Of a DNA stretch of 64,000 bases, positions 16,653 to 25,113 are shown piece by piece (the stretch's first letter is position 1; every line of letters begins with the position of its first letter). Made by a program: the position numbers and the translations under genes. The stretch comes from Sphingopyxis sp. MSC1_008 (lineage in GTDB: Bacteria; Pseudomonadota; Alphaproteobacteria; Sphingomonadales; Sphingomonadaceae), in contig NZ_JALPRD010000007.1 in assembly GCF_023197165.1 (NCBI RefSeq), forward strand, positions 62,001-126,000. Reading direction: 5' to 3'. The notes beneath the pieces are model-generated. The model saw only the letters and a program-made list of their open reading frames with translations. It was not told the DNA's origin and did not search any database.

Positions 16653-17462
16653 TTGGCCCTGAGCCCGACGAATGATGCCGCGCTGTTGCAGGAAGTCGAC
16701 GAAGCCGTCCGCAAGGACCGGCTCGATACGATCATGCAGCGCTATGGCCGCTGGATCATCGGCGGCGTTATCGCCGCCCTGCTGGCGTTCGGCGGCTATC
16801 TCTTCTGGAGCCACCAGCAGGATGCCGCGCGCGGCGAGCAGGCCGAAGAGCTGATCGCGGCGTTCGACAAGCTCGGCACCAACCAGCCGCGCGCCGCGAC
16901 CGCCGAATTGCAGAAGCTCGCCGCCGAAGGCGATCCCGCCTATCGCGCGGTCGCGCAGATGCAGGAAGCGAATATCAAGGCACAGACCGGCGACCTGAAG
17001 GCCGCCGCCGCGTTGATGGCGAAGGTCGCGGCCGACACCAAGCTCGACCAGGCGCTGCGCGACCTCGCGCTGATCCGCCAGACGGCGTTCGAATATGACA
17101 TGCTGAAGCCCGAAGTGGTGATCGCGCGGATGAAGCCGATGGTCGATGCCAAGGATCCGGCGTCGAGCTGGTTCGCGAGCGCCGCTGAACTGTCGGCGAC
17201 CGCGCATTACCAGCTTGGCCAGTTCGACCAGGCCGGCGCGCTTTATGGCCGCATCGCCAAATTGCCCAATGTGAGCAAATCGCTGCAATCGCGGTCGGTG
17301 CAGATGGCGGGGATGCTCGGCGTCGACGCGGTCGCCGACCGGGCGGACGAAAGCGCCGCAGCCGAAAAGAAAGGCGCGGCGCAAGCCGTCGCCGCCGGGG
17401 ACCAGAAAGGCAATGCTGCGCCAAAGGCAGCGGCAGCCGCAAAGACTGAGGAAGCCAGATAA
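16653..17462 (+). CDS. yfgM: YfgM-like TPR protein, inner-membrane anchored
   Basis: 269 aa with a TTG start at 16653, supported by GGAGG 5 nt upstream; no in-frame ATG serves better. One TM helix (WIIGGVIAALLAFGGYLFW, about 33-51) with the long helical TPR-like domain in the periplasm (EELIAAFDKLGTNQPRA; AELSATAHYQLGQFDQAGAL). The C-terminus is Ala/Lys-rich. YfgM associates with the SecYEG/PpiD translocon side in E. coli. The order yfgM-bamB-der is the same as in E. coli, which supports the name. It ends 1 nt before the bamB ATG. Confidence 0.88.
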   Translation: MALSPTNDAALLQEVDEAVRKDRLDTIMQRYGRWIIGGVIAALLAFGGYLFWSHQQDAARGEQAEELIAAFDKLGTNQPRAATAELQKLAAEGDPAYRAVAQMQEANIKAQTGDLKAAAALMAKVAADTKLDQALRDLALIRQTAFEYDMLKPEVVIARMKPMVDAKDPASSWFASAAELSATAHYQLGQFDQAGALYGRIAKLPNVSKSLQSRSVQMAGMLGVDAVADRADESAAAEKKGAAQAVAAGDQKGNAAPKAAAAAKTEEAR

Positions 17463-17463
17463 T

Positions 17464-18798
17464 ATGCGGAAAGCGCGTTTCGGAATTTATGCGGCGCTGC
17501 TCGCGCTGCCGCTGACGGCATGCGGCGTGCTCAAGGGTGACGGCGGGCCGAAGACCCCGACGATCGGCGACCGCGTGTCGATCCTGTCGAACGACAGCAG
17601 CGTCAAGATCGACCCGGCCACCGCGTCGATCGCGGTCGTGCTGCCCGAACCGGCGGTCAATGCCGCGTGGGCGCAGTCGGGCGGCAACGCATCGAAATCG
17701 ATGGGCCATCCGGCGCTCGCCACGACGCGGACCAAGCTGTGGGAAGCGAATATCGCGGGCAGCACCAACAAACAGCGTCTCGCCTCGTCGCCGGTGATCG
17801 CCGACAATCGTCTGTTCGTCGTCGATACCGATGCCGTGGTCACCGCCTTCGCCGCCGACACGGGCGCGAAATTGTGGAGCGTGCCGATCGGCAGCACGGG
17901 TAAGGATTTCAAGGCGTCGCTGTTCGGCGGCGGCGCCGGGGTCGACGGCAACGTCGTTTATGCGACCAGCGGCGTCGGTGACGTCGCGGCGTTGAACGTC
18001 GCCGACGGATCGGTGATCTGGAAAGTGAAGCCGACCGGCCCGCTGCGCGGCGCACCGACGATTGCGTTCGGCGGCGTCTATGTGATCAGCCAGGACAACC
18101 AGATTTACGCGCTCAACGCCGCCAATGGTGCGGTGCAGTGGCAGGCCACCGCGTCGATGGAGGCGGGCAGCGTGTTCGGCGCCGCGTCGCCCGCGGCGGG
18201 GCAGGGGACGATCGTCGCCGGCTTCTCGTCGGGCGAGGTTCAGGCCTATCGCTACGAAAACGGTCGCGACCTGTGGGAAGACGCGCTCGCGCGCACGTCG
18301 ATGGCGCTGTCGGTGTCGACGCTGACCGACGTCGATGCCGATCCGGTCATTGATCGCGGCCGTGTCTTCGCGCTCGGCCAGGGCGGCCGCATGGCGAGCT
18401 ATGAACTCGTCACCGGCCAGCGCAGCTGGGAAATCTCGATCGCCGGCATTTCGACGCCTTATGTCGTGGGTGAGTGGGTCTATGCGATGACCGACGACGC
18501 CAAGCTTCTGGCCGTCGCGCGTGCGAACGGCAAGGTACGCTGGCTGCAGCAACTCGCGCGCTTCCGCGTCGAAACCGAAAAGAAAAAGAAGGATCCGATC
18601 CGCTGGTCGGGACCGATTCTCGCCGGCGGCCGGCTGATCGCGGTCAACAGCGAAGGCGTCTTGTCGGAATTCTCGCCGACCGACGGATCGCTCCTCGGCA
18701 CGACCGAATTCAAATCGCCGCTGTCGCAGACCCCGGTGGTCGCGAACAATACTTTGTACGTCCTCGCGGACGACGGGCAGATCACGGCCTGGCGCTGA
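17464..18798 (+). CDS. bamB: Outer-membrane assembly lipoprotein BamB
   Basis: 444 aa from the ATG at 17464. Lipobox LPLTAC places the lipidated Cys at residue 20. The rest is a beta-propeller of PQQ-like repeats, e.g. RLFVVDTDAVVTAFAADTG, NVVYATSGVGDVAALNVADG, GVYVISQDNQIYALNAANGA and TLYVLADDGQITAW. BamB is an accessory subunit of the BAM complex that inserts beta-barrels into the outer membrane. Coupled to yfgM upstream, with der following after 46 nt and a G/C hairpin. Confidence 0.94.
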   Translation: MRKARFGIYAALLALPLTACGVLKGDGGPKTPTIGDRVSILSNDSSVKIDPATASIAVVLPEPAVNAAWAQSGGNASKSMGHPALATTRTKLWEANIAGSTNKQRLASSPVIADNRLFVVDTDAVVTAFAADTGAKLWSVPIGSTGKDFKASLFGGGAGVDGNVVYATSGVGDVAALNVADGSVIWKVKPTGPLRGAPTIAFGGVYVISQDNQIYALNAANGAVQWQATASMEAGSVFGAASPAAGQGTIVAGFSSGEVQAYRYENGRDLWEDALARTSMALSVSTLTDVDADPVIDRGRVFALGQGGRMASYELVTGQRSWEISIAGISTPYVVGEWVYAMTDDAKLLAVARANGKVRWLQQLARFRVETEKKKKDPIRWSGPILAGGRLIAVNSEGVLSEFSPTDGSLLGTTEFKSPLSQTPVVANNTLYVLADDGQITAWR

Positions 18799-18806
18799 TA
18801 CAGCGT

Positions 18807-18825
18807 CCGGGCCGGGGCGGCCCGG
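18807..18825 (+). other. Short GC hairpin between bamB and der
   Basis: CCGGGCC-GGGGC-GGCCCGG, 7-bp perfect stem, no T-run. Possibly an mRNA stability or processing element inside the operon. Confidence 0.45.
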
Positions 18826-18844
18826 TGTAATAGGGAAAAGTCTC

Positions 18845-20233
18845 ATGTCGCGATTCGCGACGATTGCCATTGTCGGCCGGCCCAATGTGGGCAAATCGAC
18901 GCTTTTCAACCGGCTGGTCGGCAAGCGCCTTGCGCTCGTCGACGACCAGCCCGGGGTGACGCGCGACCGCCGCGAGGGCGACGGTCATCTGCTCGGCCTC
19001 GATTTCCGCATCGTCGATACCGCGGGTTTCGAGGATTATGACGCGGCGACCTTGCCCGGCCGGATGCGTGTGCAGACCGAAAAGGCGGTGCGCGAGGCCG
19101 ACGCGGCGTTGTTCATGATCGACGGCCGCGCCGGGGTCACCCCGCTCGACGAGGAAATCGCGCGCTGGCTGCGCAGCGAAGACACGCCGATCATCCTCGT
19201 CGTCAACAAGGCCGAGGGGAAGCAGGGCGAAAACGGCCTGATGGAGAGCTATTCGCTCGGCTTCGACAATCCGATCGCGCTCAGCGCCGAGCATGGCGAA
19301 GGCATCGTCGACCTGTTCGACGCGCTGCGCCCGATCGTTGATGGTTTCGATGCCGCCGCGTTCGAAGCGGTGCCACCGCCGGTTGAGGGCGAAGAGGACG
19401 AGGACGCGCCGCTCGGCCCGATGAAGCTGGCGATCGTCGGCCGTCCGAACGCGGGCAAGTCGACTCTGATCAACCGCATGATCGGCGAGGACCGTCTGAT
19501 CACCGGTCCCGAAGCCGGGATCACCCGCGATTCGATCCGCGTCGACTGGCAGTGGGAGAAGGACGGCGAGGTCCACGAGATTCAGCTGTTCGACACCGCG
19601 GGCATGCGAAAGCGCGCCAAGGTGGTCGAAAAGCTCGAAAAACTGTCGGTCGCCGACGCGCTCCATGCGGTCGATTTCGCCGAGGTGGTCGTCCTCCTGC
19701 TCGACGCCACCAAGGGGCTCGAATCGCAGGATCTGCACATCGCCGACCGCGTCTTGCAGGAAGGCCGCGCGCTGATCGTCGCGCTCAACAAGTGGGACGT
19801 CGCCGAAGACCCGTCGTCGCTGTTCAACGGCGTCCGCGCCGCGCTCGAGGACGGGCTCAGCCAGGTCAAGGGCGTCCCGGTGCTCAGCATTTCGGGTGCG
19901 ACGGGCAAGGGTATCGATACGCTGGTCCGCGTCGCGTTCGAACAGCGCGCGATCTGGACCAACCGCGTTTCGACCGCGAAGCTCAACCGCTGGTTCGAGA
20001 ACGCGGTCGAAAACAACCCGCCGCCGGCACCCGGCGGCAAGCGGATCAAGCTGCGCTATATCACGCAGGCGCGCACCCGGCCGCCGACCTTTGTCGTGTT
20101 CGGCACCCGGACCGACAGTCTGCCGGGCAGCTACACGCGCTATCTGGTCAACGGCATGCGCAAGGAACTCGGCTTCCAGGGCGTTCCCGTGCGCCTCAAT
20201 TTCCGCAATTCGCGCAATCCCTATGAAGAATAA
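18845..20233 (+). CDS. der: Ribosome-assembly GTPase Der (EngA)
   Basis: 462 aa with two tandem G domains and a KH-like end. First G domain: GRPNVGKSTLFNR (about residues 12-24), DTAGFED, VVNKAEGK. Acidic linker (VEGEEDEDAPLGP). Second: GRPNAGKSTLINRM, LFDTAGMRKRAK, ALNKWDVAED. C-terminal KH-type region: RIKLRYITQARTRPPTFVVF and GVPVRLNFRNSRNPYE. It acts in 50S subunit maturation. Third gene of the yfgM-bamB-der run; the tusA-like start overlaps its 3' end. Confidence 0.97.
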   Translation: MSRFATIAIVGRPNVGKSTLFNRLVGKRLALVDDQPGVTRDRREGDGHLLGLDFRIVDTAGFEDYDAATLPGRMRVQTEKAVREADAALFMIDGRAGVTPLDEEIARWLRSEDTPIILVVNKAEGKQGENGLMESYSLGFDNPIALSAEHGEGIVDLFDALRPIVDGFDAAAFEAVPPPVEGEEDEDAPLGPMKLAIVGRPNAGKSTLINRMIGEDRLITGPEAGITRDSIRVDWQWEKDGEVHEIQLFDTAGMRKRAKVVEKLEKLSVADALHAVDFAEVVVLLLDATKGLESQDLHIADRVLQEGRALIVALNKWDVAEDPSSLFNGVRAALEDGLSQVKGVPVLSISGATGKGIDTLVRVAFEQRAIWTNRVSTAKLNRWFENAVENNPPPAPGGKRIKLRYITQARTRPPTFVVFGTRTDSLPGSYTRYLVNGMRKELGFQGVPVRLNFRNSRNPYEE

Positions 20234-20447
20234 GGCGTCGGCGCTGGTCGTCGATGCACGCGGAATGCGCTGCCCCTGGCCGGCGCTGCGGCTTGCGCGC
20301 GCGATGCGCGATGCCACCGAGGTTCTGTTGATCGCCGATGACCTGCAGGCCGGGCGCGAAGTTGCGGCGCTGGCGGACGAGCATGACTGGTCGGTCGAAA
20401 CCGATGCCGCGACGGCTGACGAGGGACGCTGGCTAGTCCGGCGCTGA
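20223..20447 (+). CDS. TusA-family sulfur-carrier-like protein
   Basis: 74 aa. VVDARGMRCPWPALRLARAM is the TusA/SirA signature: Cys in a CPxP context at the start of helix 1 (residues about 11-30). The two-layer alpha/beta fold continues as EVLLIADDLQAGREVAALAD. Members carry persulfide for tRNA thiolation or other sulfur transfer. It overlaps der by 11 nt with start ATG at 20223, so it is translationally coupled. The CPWP variant and lack of other tus genes leave the exact partner open. Confidence 0.88.
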   Translation: MKNKASALVVDARGMRCPWPALRLARAMRDATEVLLIADDLQAGREVAALADEHDWSVETDAATADEGRWLVRR

Positions 20448-20564
20448 CCCAAAACGGGTCGGCTTTCTTTGCCGCACTCCTGACACCGTAACGTCTTTTT
20501 TACCCAACTTCGGCATGGACCGGTTGGGACCACGACCGAATTTGAACACCAAGGGACTAAAGCA

Positions 20565-20969
20565 TTGGACGAAATCCTGGTCGATTGGGATGAGTTTCGC
20601 GCGACGCGCGCCCAGCTGGGCGCCGCGTTCGTACGGATTCTCGGCTATTTTCGCGAAGACGGCACCAAATCTGTCGCCGCGATCGAAGAGGCGATGCGCG
20701 CGCGCGATGCCCGCGGTCTCGTCATGCCCGCGCACACGCTGAAAAGCGAAGCGCGTCAGTTCGGCGGCGAAAAACTCGGCGCGCTCGCTGAGGACATCGA
20801 AGTCTTCGCGCGTCATTGCGTCGAAAGCCAGATCAGCCCCGAGGAATATCTGCCGCGCGTCGTCGGATTGCGTCCGCTGTTCGAGGAAACGCTCGCCGCG
20901 CTCGAACGCGAGGCCAATCCTCTCGTCCAGCGCCGCCCTTCGGGGTTCGACCGCGCCGTCGGCTATTGA
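20565..20969 (+). CDS. Stand-alone Hpt (histidine phosphotransfer) protein
   Basis: 134 aa with a TTG start at 20565 (AAGGGA about 8 nt upstream). Helical protein with VMPAHTLKSEARQFGGEKLG, matching the Hpt H-x-L-K-S/G consensus; the phosphoacceptor is His57. Flanking helices: VRILGYFREDGTKSVAAIEE and LGALAEDIEVFARHCVE. It would relay phosphate between a hybrid kinase receiver and a response regulator. No kinase adjoins it, so the partner is elsewhere. It could be the ChpT-independent Hpt of a multi-step relay. The last 7 nt overlap the convergent DUF418 gene. Confidence 0.85.
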   Translation: MDEILVDWDEFRATRAQLGAAFVRILGYFREDGTKSVAAIEEAMRARDARGLVMPAHTLKSEARQFGGEKLGALAEDIEVFARHCVESQISPEEYLPRVVGLRPLFEETLAALEREANPLVQRRPSGFDRAVGY

Positions 20970-22213
20970 CGCATCGGTTGCAGTGACCCGCGCGCGAGAC
21001 TGCGCCACAGCCATTCGAGCGGGCCATAGCGAAAACGGTCGAGCCACGGCTTGGACCACAGCAGCATGACTGCCCACATAGCGACGCAGACGAGATAGAG
21101 CGTCCAGCGGCCGACGTCGCCGAACAGGCCGATCCCATAGCCATAGAAGAGTGTCGTCATCACGATGCTGGTGCCGAGATAGTTGGAGAAGGCAGCGCGG
21201 CCCGCTGCGGCGACGCGGGCGATCCATGCGCTGGCAGCGGCACGCCGGATCAGCAGCACGAGCAGCGCGGCATAAGTGATCGTCATCATCAACCGTCCCG
21301 GTCCTGCCCACGCCATGAAGGCATTAACGGCGACGAGATAGTCGAAGCCCGCGCGCCACTGGAGCCAGCCGACGAGCAATGTCAGCAGCACCCCCGGGGG
21401 CAGCCAGCGCAGCGCCGTCCGCCGGTAGTCGGCCGCCGCCCACGCACCGGTCAGGAAGCCGTTACGGAACAGCGCCATGCCGAGCATCATCAGCGGCAGC
21501 GTTTCCCATATCGTCATCAGCACGCCGACGAACGGGTTGATCGCGGTATCGAGCCGTGAGTTGAGGATCGGAAGATAGGGACCACGATAGAGGGCTAGTT
21601 CTTCGGTCACTTCGCCGTCGATCTTGGCATATTCGGAGCGAACCTCGCGTCCGGCCTCGGCCATCGGCGACGCGGGATTGTCCGCTGCATTTCCGACCGC
21701 GAGCTGCGCGCCGAAGAAAAGCGAGGTCAGGACGACGCCGAGGGTGAAGATGCCGATGGCCCATTTGATCAGCCGGCGCGGTTCCCACGCACGGAAGCGA
21801 AAGGCGATGCAACCGACCGCGGCGTAGAGGAAAAGGATGTCGCCCCACCAGAGGAAGAAATAGTGGCAGAGGCCGAAGACCGCGAGCCACGCCATGCGGC
21901 GGTAGTGCACCGACTCCGGATCCTGTCCCGACGCCTCGGCGCGATCGACGATGAGGAGCATGCTCGCCCCGAACAGGATCGAGAACAGCCCGCGCATCTT
22001 GCCGTCGAACAGGAGGAAGCCGAGCGCCCAGGCGGCGATGTCCGACCCCGTTTCGCCGCCATAGGCTTTGGGCGAGACATAGGCCATTTCGGGCATCGCA
22101 AAGGCGACGATGTTCATCGCCAAAATGCCCATCACGGCAAAGCCGCGCAGCGCGTCGAGGGTGACGAGGCGTTCGCTCGCAACTTGTCTATCTTCGCGCA
22201 TATCGCCCTCCAC
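20963..22213 (-). CDS. DUF418-family polytopic membrane protein
   Basis: 416 aa. The start MEGDMREDRQVASERLVTLDALRGFAVMGILAMN (in pieces: TLDALRGFAVMGILAMN) is the typical LDALRGFAxLGILxVN signature of YeiB/DUF418 proteins. About ten hydrophobic segments follow, ending in the DUF418 domain with WIARVAAAGRAAFSNYLGTS, FYGYGIGLFGDVGRW and YGPLEWLWRSL. Function is unknown in the family; acyl-transfer or transport roles have been guessed. Monocistronic, divergent from coq4. Confidence 0.9.
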   Translation of the reverse strand: MEGDMREDRQVASERLVTLDALRGFAVMGILAMNIVAFAMPEMAYVSPKAYGGETGSDIAAWALGFLLFDGKMRGLFSILFGASMLLIVDRAEASGQDPESVHYRRMAWLAVFGLCHYFFLWWGDILFLYAAVGCIAFRFRAWEPRRLIKWAIGIFTLGVVLTSLFFGAQLAVGNAADNPASPMAEAGREVRSEYAKIDGEVTEELALYRGPYLPILNSRLDTAINPFVGVLMTIWETLPLMMLGMALFRNGFLTGAWAAADYRRTALRWLPPGVLLTLLVGWLQWRAGFDYLVAVNAFMAWAGPGRLMMTITYAALLVLLIRRAAASAWIARVAAAGRAAFSNYLGTSIVMTTLFYGYGIGLFGDVGRWTLYLVCVAMWAVMLLWSKPWLDRFRYGPLEWLWRSLARGSLQPMRQ

Positions 22214-22270
22214 TGTATTATTCGCCTATAACGGCTGGGGCGATGATCCGTCCAGCGCTTTAACCTGCTA

Positions 22271-22298
22271 TTGACATCTATGTCAGTAATGTTATCTG
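22271..22298 (+). promoter_or_regulatory. coq4 promoter with palindromic operator
   Basis: TTGACA (22271-22276), 16-nt spacer, TATCTG (22293-22298). A perfect dyad TGACAT-CT-ATGTCA (22272-22285) overlaps the -35 box. The 19-mer 22271-22289 matches 16/19 to the TetR-linked promoter at 3748-3766, suggesting one regulator acts on both. Confidence 0.65.
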
Positions 22299-22330
22299 GA
22301 CAGCATCAATGATTCGAACGGGAACGACCC

Positions 22331-23110
22331 ATGACCCCCACTCTCTTCTCTCACCCCGACCGCATCCCCGCGAAGTTCCGCCCGTTCAAGGCGTTCCGGC
22401 ACTTTCGCAATCTGATCAAGGACAAGGAAGACACCGAACAGGTGTTCCACATCTTTGAGAATCTGCCGCGCAAGGGCTTCATGGACGACGCGCGCGCCTT
22501 CGTCGAAAGCGATTTCGGCCGGAAGCTGATGGAACGCGAACCCTATCTTCCCGACCTGCTCGACGACCATGCGTGGATCGACGCACTGCCCGAAGGCACC
22601 GTCGGCCACGCCTATGTCACTTTCATGCGCCGTGAGGGCCTGTCGGCCGCGGGTCTCGTCGCCGAAAGCGACAAGATGGGCCGCCCGCAATATGACGATC
22701 AGGTACAATGGTATTCGAACCGCCTGCGCGACACGCACGACCTGTTCCACATCCTGACCGGCTATGGCCGTGACGCGCTCGGCGAACAGTGCGTGCTCGG
22801 CTTCACCTATGGCCAGACGGGCAATTACGGCAATTTCTTCATCGCCTATGCGGGCGGTTATGAAGTGAAGCGTGGCGTCAAGAGCGACGCCCCGGTGTTC
22901 GGCGCGATCCGCCAGGGCCAGCGCCACGGAAAGGCGTCGCAGGCGATCATCGAGCAGGACATCCGCTCGCTGCTCGCCGAACCGCTCGACGCCGCGCGCG
23001 CGCGGCTGGGGATCGGCGAGCCGACGCTCTATCAGGAAGCGCACCGCGCCTACCGCAACCGCGGGATCGATCCGTACAACTTCCTTGCGGCAAAGGCCGC
23101 GATGGCCTGA
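22331..23110 (+). CDS. coq4: Coq4-family ubiquinone biosynthesis protein
   Basis: 259 aa. RLRDTHDLFHILTGYGRDALGE has HDLFH (136-140) and Glu152, the Coq4 metal motif H-D-x2-H-x11-E. The neighbouring EQCVLGFTYGQTGNYGNFFI and RGVKSDAPVFGAIRQG fit bacterial Coq4-like proteins. Coq4 has been implicated in oxidative decarboxylation of the ubiquinone ring precursor. No other ubi/coq genes are nearby. The promoter carries a palindrome shared with the TetR locus at 3.7 kb, implying induction under the same signal. Start ATG 22331. Confidence 0.92.
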   Translation: MTPTLFSHPDRIPAKFRPFKAFRHFRNLIKDKEDTEQVFHIFENLPRKGFMDDARAFVESDFGRKLMEREPYLPDLLDDHAWIDALPEGTVGHAYVTFMRREGLSAAGLVAESDKMGRPQYDDQVQWYSNRLRDTHDLFHILTGYGRDALGEQCVLGFTYGQTGNYGNFFIAYAGGYEVKRGVKSDAPVFGAIRQGQRHGKASQAIIEQDIRSLLAEPLDAARARLGIGEPTLYQEAHRAYRNRGIDPYNFLAAKAAMA

Positions 23111-23113
23111 CCT

Positions 23114-23137
23114 GTTCCCCGGCGAAAGCCGGGGAAC
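23114..23137. terminator. Perfect 10-bp hairpin with GAAA loop between convergent genes
   Basis: GTTCCCCGGC-GAAA-GCCGGGGAAC, directly after coq4 and 8 nt before the end of the convergent FMN reductase gene. Very stable, symmetrical, no T-run. Probably a REP-type unit used as a bidirectional transcript end. Confidence 0.6.
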
Positions 23138-23144
23138 CCGGTGC

Positions 23145-23792
23145 TCAGCCTACGCTTGCCGGCCAGACGCGCGGGCTGCGCGGCGTTTCGAGACGATAGT
23201 CGGAATAGGACCGCGAAAATATCTCCCGCCCCAGGCGTTCGGCGTCCCCGATCGGGTTCGCCGGATCGTGGCGCACTTCGCCGCGGCTGTTGCCAGCCCC
23301 GCGCACCACGCCGACGAAATCCGAATTGGTGTAGCGGGAAAATTCCTGAATCTGGTGGATGATGCCGAGCGCCACGCCGGGATATGTTTCCTCGGACGCC
23401 AGCACCAGCCCGAGCCGTTTGCGCGCCATCGCGGCGAGTGCGTCCTGCGAGCCCGGATAGGAGGCCGCATAATAGCAGAAGCTGCGATCGAAGAACGCCT
23501 TAATCTGGGCGGACACGCCATACCAATAGATAGGCGAACAAAAAATCACCCCGCGCGCGGGCAAAAACTCGTCGAAGAACAGCGCGCGATACGGGTCGTC
23601 GATCGCGCATTCGCCATCGGGGCGGCGGCATTGGCGGCAATCGCGCAGAAACCCCGAAATATGATCGTCCAGAAATCGCAGCGCGACATCGCTGCCCGCC
23701 GCCTCGGCGGCGCGCCGAACGGCGTCGGCAAGCGTCGCGGTGTTTCCGTTCCGGCGCGGGCTTCCGACAAGAATGAGCAGTTTTTCCGACAT
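23145..23792 (-). CDS. NAD(P)H-dependent FMN reductase / flavodoxin-fold oxidoreductase
   Basis: 215 aa from the ATG at 23792 (AAAGGA 9 nt upstream; the frame extends 9 codons further). LLILVGSPRRNGNTATLADA (about 5-24) is the FMN phosphate-binding loop, and GVIFCSPIYWYGVSAQIKAFFDR (in pieces: FCSPIYWYGVSAQIK) is the second flavin contact. CRQCRRPDGECAIDD holds a cysteine cluster typical of the NADPH-dependent FMN reductase/iron-sulfur flavoprotein-like group. Likely a quinone or electrophile reductase. Divergent from an HxlR regulator, a common pairing for redox-inducible reductases. Confidence 0.9.
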   Translation of the reverse strand: MSEKLLILVGSPRRNGNTATLADAVRRAAEAAGSDVALRFLDDHISGFLRDCRQCRRPDGECAIDDPYRALFFDEFLPARGVIFCSPIYWYGVSAQIKAFFDRSFCYYAASYPGSQDALAAMARKRLGLVLASEETYPGVALGIIHQIQEFSRYTNSDFVGVVRGAGNSRGEVRHDPANPIGDAERLGREIFSRSYSDYRLETPRSPRVWPASVG

Positions 23793-23879
23793 ATCGATCG
23801 ATCCTTTCGCGTGGGACACGGCAGGGCTGCCGCGTCTTGTTGACGAAAGGGGGTGGCGTGATACTTTCGATTGATCAAC

Positions 23880-23914
23880 TACCTACTATTTTGTCATATA
23901 CTGACCTTTAGGTA
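23880..23914. promoter_or_regulatory. Inverted repeat between FMN reductase and HxlR genes
   Basis: TACCTA (23880-23885) and TAGGTA (23909-23914), 23 nt apart, in an AT-rich divergent intergenic region. Consistent with an operator for an HxlR dimer; not proven. Confidence 0.45.
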
Positions 23915-23927
23915 AGAATTGGCGAGC

Positions 23928-24266
23928 ATGACGACACGCAATCAACCCTATAATGACGGTCTGGGGCCGGTGTTCGAGATTATCGGCGGGAAGTGGAAGG
24001 CGCTGATTCTCTGGGAGCTTCACGGCACGCCCGTGCGTTTCGGCGCGCTCAAGCGGCGTATCGCCGGGATCAGCGAAAAGATGCTGATCCAGCAATTGCG
24101 CGAAATGGAAGCCGACGGTCTGGTCCACCGCGAGATGTTCCATCAGGTGCCCCCGCGCGTCGACTATTCGGTTACCCCCTTGGGGGCATCGCTCAACGAA
24201 GCGCTGACGCCGCTATGCGAGTGGGGGAAACATAATCTGCAACCCCCGACTACCGGCGGCGGGTGA
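23928..24266 (+). CDS. HxlR-family winged-helix regulator
   Basis: 112 aa from the ATG at 23928; a TTG three codons upstream is the alternative. PVFEIIGGKWKALILWELHG, RFGALKRRIAGISEKMLIQQ and LREMEADGLVHREMFHQVPP are the standard HxlR DNA-binding core, with VDYSVTPLGASLNEAL completing the wing and last helix. The N-terminal Cys used for thiol sensing in YodB/HypR is absent here, so sensing would need another mechanism. Likely controls the divergent FMN reductase. Confidence 0.9.
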   Translation: MTTRNQPYNDGLGPVFEIIGGKWKALILWELHGTPVRFGALKRRIAGISEKMLIQQLREMEADGLVHREMFHQVPPRVDYSVTPLGASLNEALTPLCEWGKHNLQPPTTGGG

Positions 24267-24272
24267 CGTTGG

Positions 24273-25010
24273 TCAGCCGAGCTTGGCGATCAGCGCCTGC
24301 GCGGCAGCCGGGTTGCGGACCTTCGCGCCCGATATGAAAAAGAGATAGACGTCGCGGTCGCCCTTCGCCCAGTCGCGCGCTTGCTTCGCCCAGCCGTCGA
24401 GCGCCTTGTCGTCATAACCGGTTTCGACATCCTCCTGCGATCGCTGGAGCCGCGCGTAGGTGAAGTCGGCGGTCTGTTCGTCGATGCAGGGGAACTCGTC
24501 GCTGTCGGCATAGACGATCGCCATGTTCCGTTCGCGCACCATGTCGATAAAGGCTTGATCGCGGAAGCTTTCGTCGCGCACCTCGATCGCGTGGCGGAGC
24601 GGCAGGCCGTCCTGTGTCTCGGGCAACAGGTCGAGGAAGCCCGCGAAATCGTCGCGGTCGAATTTCTTCGTCGCCATGAATTGCCAGTGGATCGGGCCGA
24701 GCCGGTCGCCGAGCCGCGTCAGGCCTTGCGTCAGAAATTTCTCGATCGACGCCGCGCCCTCGGCCAGCACCTTGCGGTTGGTCGTGAAGCGTGACGCCTT
24801 GACGCTGAACTGGAAGCCGTCGGGCACCGAAGCGGCCCAATTGGCAAAGGTCTCGGGCTTTTGGCTGCCATAATAGGTGCCGTTGATCTCGATCCCGGTC
24901 AGATGCTGGCCGGCATATTCAAGCTCGCGTTTCTGTGCGAGGCCGGCGGGGTAGAAGGGGCCGCGCCACGGTTCGAAGGTCCAGCCTCCGACGCCGACAT
25001 AGATGCTCAT
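24273..25010 (-). CDS. DUF72-family TIM-barrel protein
   Basis: 245 aa. IYVGVGGWTFEPWRGPFYPA (about 3-22) and LTGIEINGTYYGSQKPETFANW are the defining N-terminal motifs of DUF72 (YecE-like). KASRFTTNRKVL, LGPIHWQFMATKKFD and the late YARLQRSQ and DVYLFFISGAKVRNPAAAQAL follow the family. The biochemical role is unknown; the fold resembles endonuclease IV-like TIM barrels. Convergent with the HxlR gene (6-nt gap). Confidence 0.92.
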   Translation of the reverse strand: MSIYVGVGGWTFEPWRGPFYPAGLAQKRELEYAGQHLTGIEINGTYYGSQKPETFANWAASVPDGFQFSVKASRFTTNRKVLAEGAASIEKFLTQGLTRLGDRLGPIHWQFMATKKFDRDDFAGFLDLLPETQDGLPLRHAIEVRDESFRDQAFIDMVRERNMAIVYADSDEFPCIDEQTADFTYARLQRSQEDVETGYDDKALDGWAKQARDWAKGDRDVYLFFISGAKVRNPAAAQALIAKLG

Positions 25011-25025
25011 GATTTCAATACCTCC

Positions 25026-25101
25026 GTCATCCCGGCGAAGGCCGGGATCTCATCGTCGCGTTTCGCCGCACCGGCGAGATCCCGGCCTTCGCCGGGATGA
25101 C
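25026..25101. repeat. REP-type perfect inverted repeat, 26-bp arms
   Basis: 25026-25051 and 25076-25101 are perfect inverted copies (GTCATCCCGGCGAAGGCCGG... core), loop 24 nt. It lies between the start of the DUF72 gene and the end of purL, both on the minus strand, and could end the purL transcript. Confidence 0.9.
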
Positions 25102-25113
25102 GAGGTGGGAATA

